Counted from the first letter of the stretch, positions 16,321 through 25,599 are shown. The stretch is 64,000 bases of DNA from JBBRRP01 sp964609655 (GCA_964609655.1 CAZSUA010000001.1:1-64000); one strand, 5' to 3'. The notes: a model not told the origin generated them from the sequence alone. Numbers and translations: made by a program.

Positions 16321-17154
16321 GTGGCGCGCAGTAATCTTGTGATCCGTTTCGCGACTGCTTTGGCAGCAGTGCCGCTGCTCGTTCTGTTGATTTTTTGGGG
16401 CCCAGTCTGGGGTTTTGCACTGTTGCTCTTTCTCGCCACGGCGCTCATGGCGAGTGAGTTTTTCGCCATGACACATCCGGACGACCGCGTGGCGCAGGCG
16501 ATTGCTGTGGCCGTCACCGTCGGGACCGGCGTGGTATTTTACACGTTCTCAACGGATGCCAGAGTGTTGGTGTTGCTAGCCATCACGGTTCCCATCGTGG
16601 GCATGTTGGTCCCACTTTGGCGCCTCGGCGAGGTGCACACAGCCGCCCTGCGCGCTCTCGCGGGCGTGGCGGGTCCGTTCTACATCGGAGTGCTCTTCGC
16701 GACCTTAGGGCTGATGCGGCGTGACCTCGGCAGCTTAGGGCCGGGGCACATTGTGCTCACGCTCACCATCGCGTGGTTCGGAGATACCTGCGGCTATTTT
16801 TTCGGGCGCTATTTCGGAAAACGTCAGTTGTATGCGTTGGTGAGCCCTAACAAGACTCAGGAGGGTTTGGTGGGCGTCATCCTCGGAGCCATCTTGGCAG
16901 GGCTGCTGGCGCACTTTTGGTATCTCCCTGAACTCCCGCTTGGGCACGCACTCGTGCTGGGAGCCATCACGGGCGTTCTGGGCCAATTGGGGGATCTTGT
17001 GGAGTCGCTCTTCAAGCGCGCTACCGGCATCAAGGATTCGGGTCGAATCGTGCCTGGCCACGGGGGGCTCCTGGACCGGATGGATGCGGTGCTTATTGTT
17101 GCGCCAATTGTCTATATTTATGCGGTGTGGTTTGGGGTGACGGCAGGCCCTTAG
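16321..17154 (+). CDS. cdsA: Phosphatidate cytidylyltransferase
   Basis: Makes CDP-diacylglycerol from CTP and phosphatidate, the branch-point step of phospholipid synthesis in the inner membrane. 277 aa with about eight hydrophobic segments. The C-terminal CDP-alcohol signature is complete (SLFKRATGIKDSGRIVPGHGG then LLDRMDAVLIVAPIVY). GTG 16321 begins the hydrophobic N-terminus (MARSNLVIRFATALAAVPL). Intergenic distance to the next gene is 31 bp, so it may share a transcript with the dehydrogenase. Confidence 0.92.
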   Translation: MARSNLVIRFATALAAVPLLVLLIFWGPVWGFALLLFLATALMASEFFAMTHPDDRVAQAIAVAVTVGTGVVFYTFSTDARVLVLLAITVPIVGMLVPLWRLGEVHTAALRALAGVAGPFYIGVLFATLGLMRRDLGSLGPGHIVLTLTIAWFGDTCGYFFGRYFGKRQLYALVSPNKTQEGLVGVILGAILAGLLAHFWYLPELPLGHALVLGAITGVLGQLGDLVESLFKRATGIKDSGRIVPGHGGLLDRMDAVLIVAPIVYIYAVWFGVTAGP

Positions 17155-17185
17155 GAAGGGGACAGAAACGAGCGTAGTTTTTGGC

Positions 17186-18550
17186 ATGTCCGATTCGCGT
17201 CGCATTTCAGTCGTGCCGGCTCTGAACCCAGTCGAATCCAGAGGTCTCGGGGGTCCAGAGCAGGTGATCGGTAGTTCGGTTCCGGCACCATCGGATAACA
17301 AGCACGATTTCTTTGGAGTCGTGCAGGGTTATTTGGGCGCTGCCGCGCGTTTGATTCAACTGCCGTCTCACATCCAAAGCATTCTGAGCCAGCCAAAGAA
17401 CGAAGTGATCGTCCACTTCCCAGTGCGCATGGATGACGGGCAGTTTCGCTTGTTCAAGGGCTACCGCATTCAGCACAATAATGTGCTCGGCCCCTACAAG
17501 GGAGGCCTACGTTTTCACCACGCAGCATCGCTGGACGATTTCAAAGCGCTCGCTGCGCTCATGACCTACAAATGTGCACTCATGAATTTGCCGTTCGGGG
17601 GCGGTAAGGGCGGCATCAAGTTTGACCCGAAGCTAGTCTCTAAGTCCGAGCTCAGCCGGATCACGCGCCGATTTGTCTACGCGCTGGGCTCGAATATTGG
17701 GCCCGATTACGACATCCCTGCGCCCGATGTCGGCACCAACGCTCAAGTCATGGCCTGGGCTATGGACGCCTACATGAACACCCTAGGCACGTTTAGCAAA
17801 CAGTCGCAGATTGGCGTCGTAACAGGAAAGCCGGTCACTAGCGGTGGTACTCGCGGGAGAGAGCAAGCAACCGGTCAGGGCGTGGTGCATTGCATTCGAC
17901 TCTGGGCTGAGCAGAATCGCTTTGATCTCAGCGGGAAGAAGCTGATGGTGCAGGGCTTTGGCAACGTGGGTTCCAATGTGGCAGTGCTGCTGAGCCACTT
18001 CGGGGTTTCGTTGGTCGCGGTGGGTGACCACACGGGGTATCTCACCAATGCTGAGGGTTTCAACGCTTACCGGTTGAAGGAGTACGTGGAGCAGCACGGC
18101 TCGATTTCGGGGTATCCCAATGGCCAGCCCATTTCGCGAGCGGAGTTCTTCGCGATTTCCGCCGATATCTTTGTCCCGGCGGCGCTTGAAAATCAAATCC
18201 ATCCTGAAGAAGCGGAGGCTCTCACTGTCAGGCTCGTGGCTGAAGGCGCCAACGGCCCGTGTCATCCCGCAGGCGAGGCTGTTCTGGCTCGGCGCGGGAT
18301 CCAGGTGCTTCCAGATATTTTGGTCAACGCCGGGGGCGTGACCGTGAGTTACTACGAGTGGGTTCAAAATCGAAGGAGTGAGCAGTGGCCGCTGGCGGAG
18401 GTAGAGAGTCGTCTGAGTGACGCGATGACTGACGCCTATTCTCGCATGCAGGATTTTGCACGCCGCCACGAGTGTAGCTTCAGGCTGGCTTGCTATGGGG
18501 TCGCCCTGGAGCGCATCCTGGCCGTCTACAACGAACGCGAAATTTCCTGA
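17186..18550 (+). CDS. Glutamate dehydrogenase (Glu/Leu/Phe/Val family)
   Basis: 454 aa. Substrate-domain motifs GPYKGGLRFHHAASLDDFKALAALMTYKCALMNLPFGGGKGG include the catalytic lysine K141 in the PFGGGKGGI block. The nucleotide domain has VQGFGNVGSNVA. Closest in style to NAD(P)-dependent GdhA/GudB enzymes, interconverting glutamate and 2-oxoglutarate plus ammonia; cofactor preference cannot be read here. An N-terminal extension of about 40 residues precedes the conserved core. Ends convergent with the sigma factor gene. Confidence 0.88.
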   Translation: MSDSRRISVVPALNPVESRGLGGPEQVIGSSVPAPSDNKHDFFGVVQGYLGAAARLIQLPSHIQSILSQPKNEVIVHFPVRMDDGQFRLFKGYRIQHNNVLGPYKGGLRFHHAASLDDFKALAALMTYKCALMNLPFGGGKGGIKFDPKLVSKSELSRITRRFVYALGSNIGPDYDIPAPDVGTNAQVMAWAMDAYMNTLGTFSKQSQIGVVTGKPVTSGGTRGREQATGQGVVHCIRLWAEQNRFDLSGKKLMVQGFGNVGSNVAVLLSHFGVSLVAVGDHTGYLTNAEGFNAYRLKEYVEQHGSISGYPNGQPISRAEFFAISADIFVPAALENQIHPEEAEALTVRLVAEGANGPCHPAGEAVLARRGIQVLPDILVNAGGVTVSYYEWVQNRRSEQWPLAEVESRLSDAMTDAYSRMQDFARRHECSFRLACYGVALERILAVYNEREIS

Positions 18551-18562
18551 GCTTCGCAAATG

Positions 18563-18592
18563 CAAAACGGGCTGCCCTGGGGGACGGCCCGT
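18563..18592 (-). terminator. Hairpin terminator for sigma-factor gene
   Basis: On the minus strand ACGGGC pairs with GCCCGT across a 14-base loop and is followed by TTTTGC. It lies in the convergent gap between the dehydrogenase and the sigma factor. On the plus strand there is no T tract, so it should favour the minus-strand gene. Confidence 0.55.
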
Positions 18593-18621
18593 CTGATTGG
18601 GAGGATCTTGCTGCAGATGCC

Positions 18622-19446
18622 TTAGGCAGCTTCAGTGATAATAGCTTTCAACATCACCATCGCACGCGAGTGCAACTGCGAGATGCGCGGTTCACTCACG
18701 CCGAGTTGATCACCCAGCTCCTTGAACTTCACGCCTCGAAAATAGTGAGCCGAAACAATGTGGCGTTCGCGCTCCGGCAGCTTGTCGACGGCGCGAACCA
18801 GGCTCTCCCGAGCAAATTTGGCCTCGCAGGCGCTTTCGCTGTCGGGGATCGCCGAGCTCAGCAGCGAACGGCTCTGTTCCGCTGGGCTCACGTCATCGAA
18901 ACGAACCACAGAAGGCGTAGCTCGATTGGCATCTCCACCCTTGTTGGCTAACGCTCTAACTCGGCGTGGCAACCAATCCTGTGCGCGAAGCTCATCCAAA
19001 ATCGCTCCGCGGATCCGCACCCGGACATACCATTCAAAGCTATCAGCGGGCTTACCTTCGTGACGGCGGATAGCATCCCAGAGGCCACTCATGCCAGCAG
19101 CCAGCAGATCCTCACGAAGCACGTTGCTCGGTAGCTTCCTTTGAAACCCGCCAACAATCTGCCGAACCAGGGGCGTATAAAGTGTGAGAAGGTCATCTGT
19201 TCGGCGCACAGCACTCTGCTTGGCGCGCGCGCGGTGAACCACCGTGGCAGGCACAGCGGCGTTCGGGCGCTTGTGACGAATTTTGTCACCTGCGACTTGC
19301 GTCTGCACTTTTGCCCGACGCGCGGGCTTAGGTGGGATCGAGGCACGGGGTATGATCGAAACCCGTGAAGAAACCGCGCGCTCTTTCGAACGCCGTGGAA
19401 CTGCGGGGGCCTTAAGTACTGATTGTTTCGAGTGTCGCAAACTCAT
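18622..19446 (-). CDS. RNA polymerase sigma factor, FliA/WhiG-like (sigma-70 group 3)
   Basis: 274 aa. Region 2 is visible (LYTPLVRQIVGGFQRKLP, EDLLAAGMSGLWDAIRRHE, YVRVRIRGAILDELRAQDWLPRRVR, typical of FliA/SigD), and region 4 contains a helix-turn-helix (LPERERHIVSAHYFRGVKFKELGDQLGVSEPRISQLHSRAM). About 80 N-terminal residues are basic and proline/alanine-rich with no match to sigma region 1. The start is well supported by GGAGG 9 bases before the ATG. No flagellar genes are nearby; the adjacent pil operon is divergent, so a motility or developmental regulon is possible but unproven. Confidence 0.85.
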   Translation of the reverse strand: MSLRHSKQSVLKAPAVPRRSKERAVSSRVSIIPRASIPPKPARRAKVQTQVAGDKIRHKRPNAAVPATVVHRARAKQSAVRRTDDLLTLYTPLVRQIVGGFQRKLPSNVLREDLLAAGMSGLWDAIRRHEGKPADSFEWYVRVRIRGAILDELRAQDWLPRRVRALANKGGDANRATPSVVRFDDVSPAEQSRSLLSSAIPDSESACEAKFARESLVRAVDKLPERERHIVSAHYFRGVKFKELGDQLGVSEPRISQLHSRAMVMLKAIITEAA

Positions 19447-19621
19447 GGTGAATCCTCCGGAGCCAGGCCAAAGCAGCGTTCATGCCAGGTTGTCCAATTT
19501 CGAGAATTGGGCTGTTTCTGTACGAGACGCCACCGAGGTATGGGTCGTCGAGGACCTTGGAAAAACGCCTTTTCTCTTCCAGTGGAGACGGATGCCTGGG
19601 CTTATAATCTAATAAATTCAA
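19412..19621 (-). CDS. Possible small protein upstream of sigma factor
   Basis: A 69-codon frame (TTG start, MNLLDYKPRHPSPLEEKRRF) ending in ATLETIST overlaps the sigma start by 35 bp. The composition looks protein-like and the reading frame is open, but there is no ribosome binding site and I know no homologue. It could be a real coupled leader gene or chance. Confidence 0.22.
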   Translation of the reverse strand: MNLLDYKPRHPSPLEEKRRFSKVLDDPYLGGVSYRNSPILEIGQPGMNAALAWLRRIHHEFATLETIST

Positions 19622-19854
19622 CAGGTTGAGCTATCGCGACCCAAGTTCGTCCGCGGCTGGGGCTCGGGGGACCCCCCCCGTGCGAACTGGTGACGATTCG
19701 CGCGGAGCCGCCGCGTTTTGCGGCCAGGTCAAGAACGCCCCAGCCCTTTTCCGTTTGATTTGCCGCGGAAACGGGGCGTTCGCCGGTTTCTTGGCGGTTT
19801 GCCTCCGACAATGCGAGAGTTTGTAGGACCTTCCGACCCGGTAGCCATAAGATC
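19622..19854. other. Divergent intergenic region before pilM
   Basis: Should carry the promoters of the pil operon and of the sigma-factor gene. I see a G/C-rich inverted repeat CCGTTT...AAACGG near 19758-19782 but no clear -35/-10 or sigma54-type (GG-N10-GC) site. Confidence 0.35.
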
Positions 19855-20934
19855 ATGAGAGAAGGAAAGAACCTCGTTGGCCTCGATATAGGCTCAACGG
19901 GCATCAAGGTTTGCCAGCTTGAAGAAACGCGCCGTGGCGTGCGGCTGATTCGCTTCGGGTATGCGCCGTTGGCGCCGCAAGTGGTGGTTGACGGGCAAGT
20001 GATGGATGCCGGAGCCGTCACCGCAACCATCGAACAGGTTTTCGCACAACAGAAAATTCGGGAGCGCTCCTGTGCGCTGAGCGTGTCGGGCCAAAGCGTG
20101 ATCATTCGAAAGATCACCGTGCCCATGATGACCGATGCTGAACTTGCGGAGCAGATCACCTGGGAAGCTGAGCAGCACATTCCTTTCGACATCAAGGACG
20201 TTGAAGTGGACTACCAGGTCCTGCGGCGCCGTCCTGAAGCCAGCCAGATGGATCTCTTGTTGGTCGCCGCCAAGCGCGATCAGATCAACGACTACGCTCA
20301 GCTGGCGCGCAATGCCGGGCTCAAGCCCGTGATCTGCGACATCGATTCCTTCACGGTCCAGAACCTTTTCGAAAGAGCGCGTGGCTTGCCTTCCGGGCAA
20401 ATTATCGCGCTCATCAACATCGGGGCGAGTCTTTCCTCGCTGAATGTCGTGGCGAATGGCGTGAGCGCCTTCACACGTGAGATTGCCAATGGTGGCAACT
20501 TGATCACCGAGGAAATCCAGAAAGCTCTGGGCATGCCTCACGAGCAGGCGGAGGCCCTCAAGTGCTCGAGCACCTTGCCCGCCAGCACCGATTCTAGCCA
20601 TTCGGGTGCTCAGCCTCACAATCTGATGCGGATTATCGAGGCCGCAACAGACGCGATAGCGGCGGAGATCCAGAGAAGCCTCGATTTTTACTTGGCAACA
20701 AGTGGCGAAACCGAGATCTCTCGCATGTATATTACGGGTGGCAGCTCCAGTTTACCGAGCCTGGCTCAAGCGATCGAACGTCGAGCGCGTGTGCCGGTTG
20801 AAGTTTGGTCGCCATTGGAGGGGCTCACCATTGATCCGAAGTACCTCGACGCCGAGTTGCTCCAAGCTCGTTCCGCTCAGTTGGCCGTAGCTCTTGGCCT
20901 TGCGCTCAGAAAGCACAAGGAGTCGCGGGCATGA
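19855..20934 (+). CDS. pilM: Type IV pilus assembly protein PilM
   Basis: Cytoplasmic actin-like component that binds the PilN N-terminus and connects the alignment complex to the pilus motor. 359 aa. ATP-binding fold signatures are GLDIGSTGIKVCQL at 9-22, ALINIGASLSSLNV in the middle and YITGGSSSLPSLAQAI near the end. The region ITVPMMTDAELAEQITWEAEQHIPFDIKDVEVDY is strongly PilM-like. First gene of pilMNOPQ; its stop overlaps the pilN start (ATGA). Confidence 0.93.
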   Translation: MREGKNLVGLDIGSTGIKVCQLEETRRGVRLIRFGYAPLAPQVVVDGQVMDAGAVTATIEQVFAQQKIRERSCALSVSGQSVIIRKITVPMMTDAELAEQITWEAEQHIPFDIKDVEVDYQVLRRRPEASQMDLLLVAAKRDQINDYAQLARNAGLKPVICDIDSFTVQNLFERARGLPSGQIIALINIGASLSSLNVVANGVSAFTREIANGGNLITEEIQKALGMPHEQAEALKCSSTLPASTDSSHSGAQPHNLMRIIEAATDAIAAEIQRSLDFYLATSGETEISRMYITGGSSSLPSLAQAIERRARVPVEVWSPLEGLTIDPKYLDAELLQARSAQLAVALGLALRKHKESRA

Positions 20935-21578
20935 TCAAAATCAATCTGCTGCCAGATAAGGCACGCACTAAGGCTAAAAAGGGACCCCAGGAGAGCCAGG
21001 CGTGGCTTATGGTGTTGCTGGTGCTTCTGCTGGCTGAAGTTGCTGGCCTATTCGTGTTTCACGGATTCAAGGAGCAGGAGCTTTCCCGACAAACCGATAA
21101 GAATTCGGAGATCCAGAAACAGATCGACCAAGCCAAGATTCAGGTTGCGGATCACGCCAAGGTTAAAGAAAAACTCAAGCAGCTGCGAGCCCGCGAAGAT
21201 GCCATCGCCGAGCTGCAGAGCGCGCGGACGGGTCCGACGGCAATGTTGCTCGAACTGGCACGTATCTTGACGCCTGGCCGCGGCCCCAGCGTTAATCCTG
21301 ATGAGTTAAATAAACTCCGCCGTGATAATCCGCTCGCTATCTACAATCCCTCTTGGGATGGTCGCAGGCTCTGGCTGGCGCTCTTCACGGAAGAATCCCG
21401 GAAAATCCAGTTGCGGGGGATCGCTCGCGATGGGGAAGATGTGAGCGAGCTAGCGCGCAGGCTGAATCTATCCAGCTACTTTACAGACGTTAAGTTAATG
21501 CCGGCAAAAAAGGTTGATCTGCTCAAAGCTGGCCCGCAAATGATTGAGTTCAATCTGGAAGCGATGGCGAGGTACTGA
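20931..21578 (+). CDS. pilN: Type IV pilus assembly protein PilN
   Basis: Bitopic inner-membrane protein of the pilus alignment complex. 215 aa. The cytoplasmic PilM-binding motif IKINLLPDKA is at the N-terminus, one membrane segment spans about residues 26-44 (AWLMVLLVLLLAEVAGLFVF), then a coiled coil (LSRQTDKNSEIQKQIDQAK and onward) and a periplasmic ferredoxin-like domain. Overlaps pilM by 4 bp and pilO by 1 bp, so translation is coupled. Confidence 0.93.
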   Translation: MIKINLLPDKARTKAKKGPQESQAWLMVLLVLLLAEVAGLFVFHGFKEQELSRQTDKNSEIQKQIDQAKIQVADHAKVKEKLKQLRAREDAIAELQSARTGPTAMLLELARILTPGRGPSVNPDELNKLRRDNPLAIYNPSWDGRRLWLALFTEESRKIQLRGIARDGEDVSELARRLNLSSYFTDVKLMPAKKVDLLKAGPQMIEFNLEAMARY

Positions 21579-22189
21579 TGGCAGAATTGACGCTATCCAA
21601 GCTGCGGCTGCCAGCGAAAATTGGCGTGGGTGTGGGCACGACCGTGCTCTTCGGTGCCGCCTACTTCGCCGTGTTCTATGGCGATGTCGCGAGCAAGATT
21701 GAGGCTTCGGTCAGTTCCGAAGGACGCCTCAAGGTTGAACTTCAGGATTGGAAGAAGTCCCAGTTCGCCTACAACAAAGACCTCGAGGAATTGACTGAGC
21801 GCGAACAACGTCAAACCGAGCTCAACAAGATCCTACCCTCCTCCACGGAGTACCCGGCATTTCTCAGCTCCGTACAGAGCGTGGCCAACACCACGGGCGT
21901 GAGCTTGATAGCTTGGACGCCGGAAGATGAGGTCAAGAAAGAGTTCTACGCACGCATCCCGATGAAGCTGGAGCTTCGAGGGCGCTACCACCAAATCGCC
22001 AGGTTTTTTTATGGGGTAGGGCAGCTGGATCGCATTATCAACATGGAGAACATCGCCATCTCCGAGCCGGTCGTGAAGGGCGACGAGGTGGATGTCAGCG
22101 TGAAGGTGCTCGCTACAGCCTTTCGCGCGCTGGGTGCAGAAGCGGGCGTGCCGGCCGACAAACGTGGCGCGGCCTTGAGGAATCCATGA
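21578..22189 (+). CDS. pilO: Type IV pilus assembly protein PilO
   Basis: 203 aa. Short cytoplasmic N-terminus, one membrane segment (about 15-34, IGVGVGTTVLFGAAYFAVF), a periplasmic coiled coil (LKVELQDWKKSQFAYNKDLEEL) and a C-terminal domain with LELRGRYHQIARFFYGVGQLDRIINMENI, the PilO signature. Pairs with PilN in the periplasm and links to PilP. Stop and start overlap with pilN (TGATG) and pilP (ATGA). Confidence 0.93.
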   Translation: MAELTLSKLRLPAKIGVGVGTTVLFGAAYFAVFYGDVASKIEASVSSEGRLKVELQDWKKSQFAYNKDLEELTEREQRQTELNKILPSSTEYPAFLSSVQSVANTTGVSLIAWTPEDEVKKEFYARIPMKLELRGRYHQIARFFYGVGQLDRIINMENIAISEPVVKGDEVDVSVKVLATAFRALGAEAGVPADKRGAALRNP

Positions 22190-22767
22190 GGCTGCGCGAG
22201 CTCGGGGCGCTCTTGTCGGCGGCGGCTTTCTTTCAGCTCGGTTGCGAGGAGCCGGTGGCAACCGGAAATTTGGTTCCAACCCCAACCGCCCAGGCTGCTG
22301 CGGTCGGAGTTGAGGCAGCGGCCAGACCCGCGCCTCCGCGGGTGGAATTTCAGGAGTCGGAATTTTCCGAATCGGATCGTAGTCGAGACCCGTTTCGCAG
22401 TTTTCAGGATCTCATCCTGGCAGAGGTTCGCGGAAACCTGCGTTCGCAGCGCAACGTGGTGCTCGAGGAGTACTCGATCGATGAATTGAGGCTGATCGGG
22501 CTGGTGACTGGAATTCAACCGGCCAAGGCCATGCTGGTCGATCCAAAAGGCAAAGGTCATGTCGTCCAGCGGGGCCAATTCATCGGGCGCCCAGAGACAG
22601 TTCAGGCGGCGGGTCCCGGCGCCACGAGCTTCGAGATCAACTGGCGCATCGACAGCATTCGAGACGGTGACATCATTTTGGTTCGGGAAGACCCGAACAA
22701 TCCCGATGTTCCGAGTTCTACACGTGTGATCGCCATCCGGCCCGAAGGCGAACAGCCGCCTCAGTGA
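22186..22767 (+). CDS. pilP: Type IV pilus lipoprotein PilP
   Basis: 193 aa. Lipoprotein signal with lipobox FQLGC at about residue 20, a flexible Pro/Ala-rich linker, then the PilP beta domain (RDPFRSFQDLILAE; YSIDELRLIGLVTGIQPAKAMLVDPKGKGHVVQRGQFIGR). Links inner-membrane PilNO to the secretin. The gap to pilQ is 110 bp, unlike the overlapping upstream genes. Confidence 0.92.
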   Translation: MRLRELGALLSAAAFFQLGCEEPVATGNLVPTPTAQAAAVGVEAAARPAPPRVEFQESEFSESDRSRDPFRSFQDLILAEVRGNLRSQRNVVLEEYSIDELRLIGLVTGIQPAKAMLVDPKGKGHVVQRGQFIGRPETVQAAGPGATSFEINWRIDSIRDGDIILVREDPNNPDVPSSTRVIAIRPEGEQPPQ

Positions 22768-22877
22768 GCATTGGGCCAGGAAGCCTGTTTACATCGAGTC
22801 CCTTGGCCTGACACAATCAAACTGAATTGGTCCAAGAGGAAAATGTGCCCACCCTGCGATCGAGTTGGAGCTAAGCG

Positions 22878-25184
22878 ATGATGCGGAGGAATCAGCACTT
22901 CCCGCGGATTTTTGCCCTTTCGGCAGCGTTCGTTGTTTCCGGGTTATCCGGGAGTGCGTGGTCGGCGACCCCTGCTGGGTCATTGCGACACGCGACCGCG
23001 GTCACCGTTGAGCAGAAAGATGCTGACGGCCCCACGGAAGTTCGCATTCAGTTTGATTCAACGCCGACCTATACGGCCCGCGTTGATCGCGGTGGGCTGC
23101 GAGTGATCTTGGATGTTCCCTCCGCAGTCGTGCAAGGCGCCAAGCCAGCCATTGTGGGCAAGACTGGACTGGTTGCCGGCGTGCTCACGCAGTCATTCGG
23201 ATCTGGCGAAAGCTCGACGGCCCGGGTTCTCGTCACGCTCAGCCAGCCCGCGGAGCGCGTGGTTCGCGTCGAGGGCAACGCTCTGGTGCTATCACTCTCG
23301 AAAGTAGCCGCGAACGCCACCCCGAAGCGTGAAGGTGTGGCGGCCGCCACCCACCACCAAGCAGTGAGCGAGAATCGCGTGCTTGAGGTCAAATTTAGCC
23401 ACCTTTCCGATCAGGATCAGGTTCTAGTCAAACTGGCGGCGCCGCCGAGCTACGTCTTGGAAAATGGTCAAGCTGGGCGTTCGCGTCTGGTGCTTCGGAA
23501 TACAATCTTGCCAGGGGCGCTCCAACAAACGCTCGACGCGACGGCCTTTGGCGGCCAGCTCAAAACAGTTTCTTCGTACACGGATGCTGTAGCACATGGG
23601 GTAACCCTGGATGCCGAGCGACAGGTGTTGGCGACCAGTCAGGTCCGCGTCGAGGGCTCAAGTCTCGTTTGGTCCTTTTTTCGACCGGGCGATGTGAGCT
23701 CAGCCGTGACCGGGATAGCGGCCGACGGCAAAGAAGCGCGTCGGATCCGAACGCTTCATGTGGATTCACCCGCCTCGGATCTTCCGGAGATCCATGCGAC
23801 GTTTAGTGGCTTAGAGCAGAGCTCTGGTCCTGTTGAACAGGCCGGCAGCTTAACGCCGAGTGTGTTGGGGCAAGTGGCAGGTGGTGGGGGGCGCAGGATC
23901 GATTTGGATCTGAAAGATGCGGATATCCACAACGTGCTCCGCTTGCTGGCGGATGTGGGTAGCGTGAACATCGTGACCGCGGACAACGTCACCGGATCGG
24001 TCACGATTCGCATGCGCAATGTGCCGTGGAAGCAGGCGCTTGACGTCGTGCTTCAGGCTAAAGGCTTGGGCATGATTGAGCGCGGCAACATGGTGCGTGT
24101 GGCGCCCCTCGCGGATCTTGAGAAGGAGCGCGAGATGGAGGTGGCACGTCGCGCACAGGAAGTGCGGCTGGCGCCGCTTGAGACGCGGCTTATTCCCGTC
24201 AGTTACGCCACCGCTGATGACGTGCAGCAAAGAGTTTCTCCGCTGCTTTCCGAGCGCGGCAGCGTGGCGGTGGATACCCGAACCAACATGCTCATCGTTC
24301 GGGATCTTTCCGGAAATCTGGACCAGATCGAGCAGCTCACGCGTGAGCTCGATACCCAAACTCCACAAGTCTTGGTTGAAGCTCGGATCGTTGAGGCCAC
24401 CAGCCGCTACATCAAGGACGTCGGGATCCAGTGGGGTGGGGATGCCAGCTTTTCTCCTGCAACCGCCAACCCTACCGGCCTCGTTTTTCCAAATTCGATC
24501 GGCATCGCGGGTGGCGCTAGCGACGGCAATACGCCGACGGCCGGGCTTAGCCCCTCCCAAGCGTCCGTGACCAATCCGAATTTCGCGGTCAATCTCCCGG
24601 CGGCTGTGGGTGCTGGAAGCGGTGGCGCGCTGGGCTTGACCTTTGGGTCGATCGACAACACGATCAATCTCGGGTTGCGCCTTTCGGCGGCGGAGACGAG
24701 CGGCATGCTGAGGATCCTATCGAGCCCCAGGATCCTAACGCTCGATAACAACGAAGCGCGCATTTCCCAAGGAACTCTCATTCCATTCTCCCAGGTGAGT
24801 GCGCAGGGCGTGCAAACCACCTTCCAGGAAGCCAAGCTGCAATTGTTGGTGACACCCCACGTCACGGCAGACGGCAGCGTCAGCATGAAGGTCAAAATCA
24901 ATCGCGACGAGCCGGACTTTAACCAGACTTCCGCCCGCGGCGACCCGACCGTCCTCAAGCGTGAGGCGGAGACTGAACTGCTAGTTCCTGATGGGCACAC
25001 TGCGGTCATCGGCGGCATCTACACCCGGAATTCGGGCCGCAGCGCCGACCAAGTGCCTTTCTTCGGTGACATCCCGCTGATCGGCCTGTTGTTCCAGCGT
25101 CGTCGCGCTACCGATCAGAGGCAAGAATTGGTGATCTTTCTCACCCCTCGCATCGTGAATCGCGCGCAGGCACTTGGCCGCTGA
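22878..25184 (+). CDS. pilQ: Type IV pilus secretin PilQ
   Basis: 768 aa outer-membrane secretin through which the pilus passes. Signal peptide (RIFALSAAFVVSGLSGSAWSA), then AMIN-type beta domains at roughly 40-300. An STN-like N0 domain follows (IDLDLKDADIHNVLRLLADV), then a secretin N1 domain (RLIPVSYATADDVQQRVSPLL) and the secretin core ending in RQELVIFLTPRIV. A glycine/serine-rich insertion (GIAGGASDGNTPTAGLS) lies in the core. Last gene of the cluster. The AMIN region is expected to bind peptidoglycan. Confidence 0.93.
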   Translation: MMRRNQHFPRIFALSAAFVVSGLSGSAWSATPAGSLRHATAVTVEQKDADGPTEVRIQFDSTPTYTARVDRGGLRVILDVPSAVVQGAKPAIVGKTGLVAGVLTQSFGSGESSTARVLVTLSQPAERVVRVEGNALVLSLSKVAANATPKREGVAAATHHQAVSENRVLEVKFSHLSDQDQVLVKLAAPPSYVLENGQAGRSRLVLRNTILPGALQQTLDATAFGGQLKTVSSYTDAVAHGVTLDAERQVLATSQVRVEGSSLVWSFFRPGDVSSAVTGIAADGKEARRIRTLHVDSPASDLPEIHATFSGLEQSSGPVEQAGSLTPSVLGQVAGGGGRRIDLDLKDADIHNVLRLLADVGSVNIVTADNVTGSVTIRMRNVPWKQALDVVLQAKGLGMIERGNMVRVAPLADLEKEREMEVARRAQEVRLAPLETRLIPVSYATADDVQQRVSPLLSERGSVAVDTRTNMLIVRDLSGNLDQIEQLTRELDTQTPQVLVEARIVEATSRYIKDVGIQWGGDASFSPATANPTGLVFPNSIGIAGGASDGNTPTAGLSPSQASVTNPNFAVNLPAAVGAGSGGALGLTFGSIDNTINLGLRLSAAETSGMLRILSSPRILTLDNNEARISQGTLIPFSQVSAQGVQTTFQEAKLQLLVTPHVTADGSVSMKVKINRDEPDFNQTSARGDPTVLKREAETELLVPDGHTAVIGGIYTRNSGRSADQVPFFGDIPLIGLLFQRRRATDQRQELVIFLTPRIVNRAQALGR

Positions 25185-25272
25185 GCGCGCCCAGCTGAGC
25201 GTACAAGTCACGGGGCCGAAAGCCTTGAAAGGGCTTCCGCCTCGTGAAAATGCCGTAATTTTTTCAATCCGC

Positions 25273-25302
25273 TTGCACGCCCGTCGTGGCGACGGCTATA
25301 GC
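25273..25302 (+). promoter_or_regulatory. Candidate sigma70 promoter for the 84-aa gene
   Basis: TTGCAC (25273-25278) and TATAGC (25297-25302) are separated by 18 bp, about 40 bp upstream of the start at 25345. Matches the general consensus reasonably; not tested. Confidence 0.4.
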
Positions 25303-25344
25303 GGAATGTCAGATCTTACTCGCTCGATAGAACGGAGGTCCTGA

Positions 25345-25599
25345 GTGAAGGAACTTGCAGAATATCTTCTCAGCAACTTGTACGTAGACTTCCAGGGCGA
25401 CATCTCGGTTGAGACGATTCGGGAGTTTCTGCGCGGTGACGACAGTCGCGAGGCGCGAGCTTTACTCGCCAAGATCATTGAAGAAAAAGGGATTGATGAT
25501 TTGCTTATCACCCTGGCTGATTGCCTGCGAGAGCACCTCCGCAGCGGGATCCGACCCGAAACGGTGCGCGATCAGCTCAACGTCTACACGGACAGTTGA
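25345..25599 (+). CDS. Hypothetical 84-aa acidic protein
   Basis: Unrecognised. GTG start (25345) with a good ribosome binding site (AACGGAGG at 25330-25337). The predicted protein is helical and acidic (MKELAEYLLSNLYVDFQGDI, then SVETIREFLRGDDSREARAL) and has no membrane segment. It lies alone between pilQ and the large kinase/sigma54 regulator with its own probable promoter. It might act with either neighbour, but nothing in the sequence proves it. Confidence 0.7.
   Translation: MKELAEYLLSNLYVDFQGDISVETIREFLRGDDSREARALLAKIIEEKGIDDLLITLADCLREHLRSGIRPETVRDQLNVYTDS

Noticed and set aside
18622..19446. Flagellar FliA proper
   Set aside because: No flagellar genes nearby and an atypical N-terminus; only the broader FliA/WhiG group is supported.
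23850..24560. Antisense open frame over pilQ
   Set aside because: Shadow of the secretin core on the other strand.
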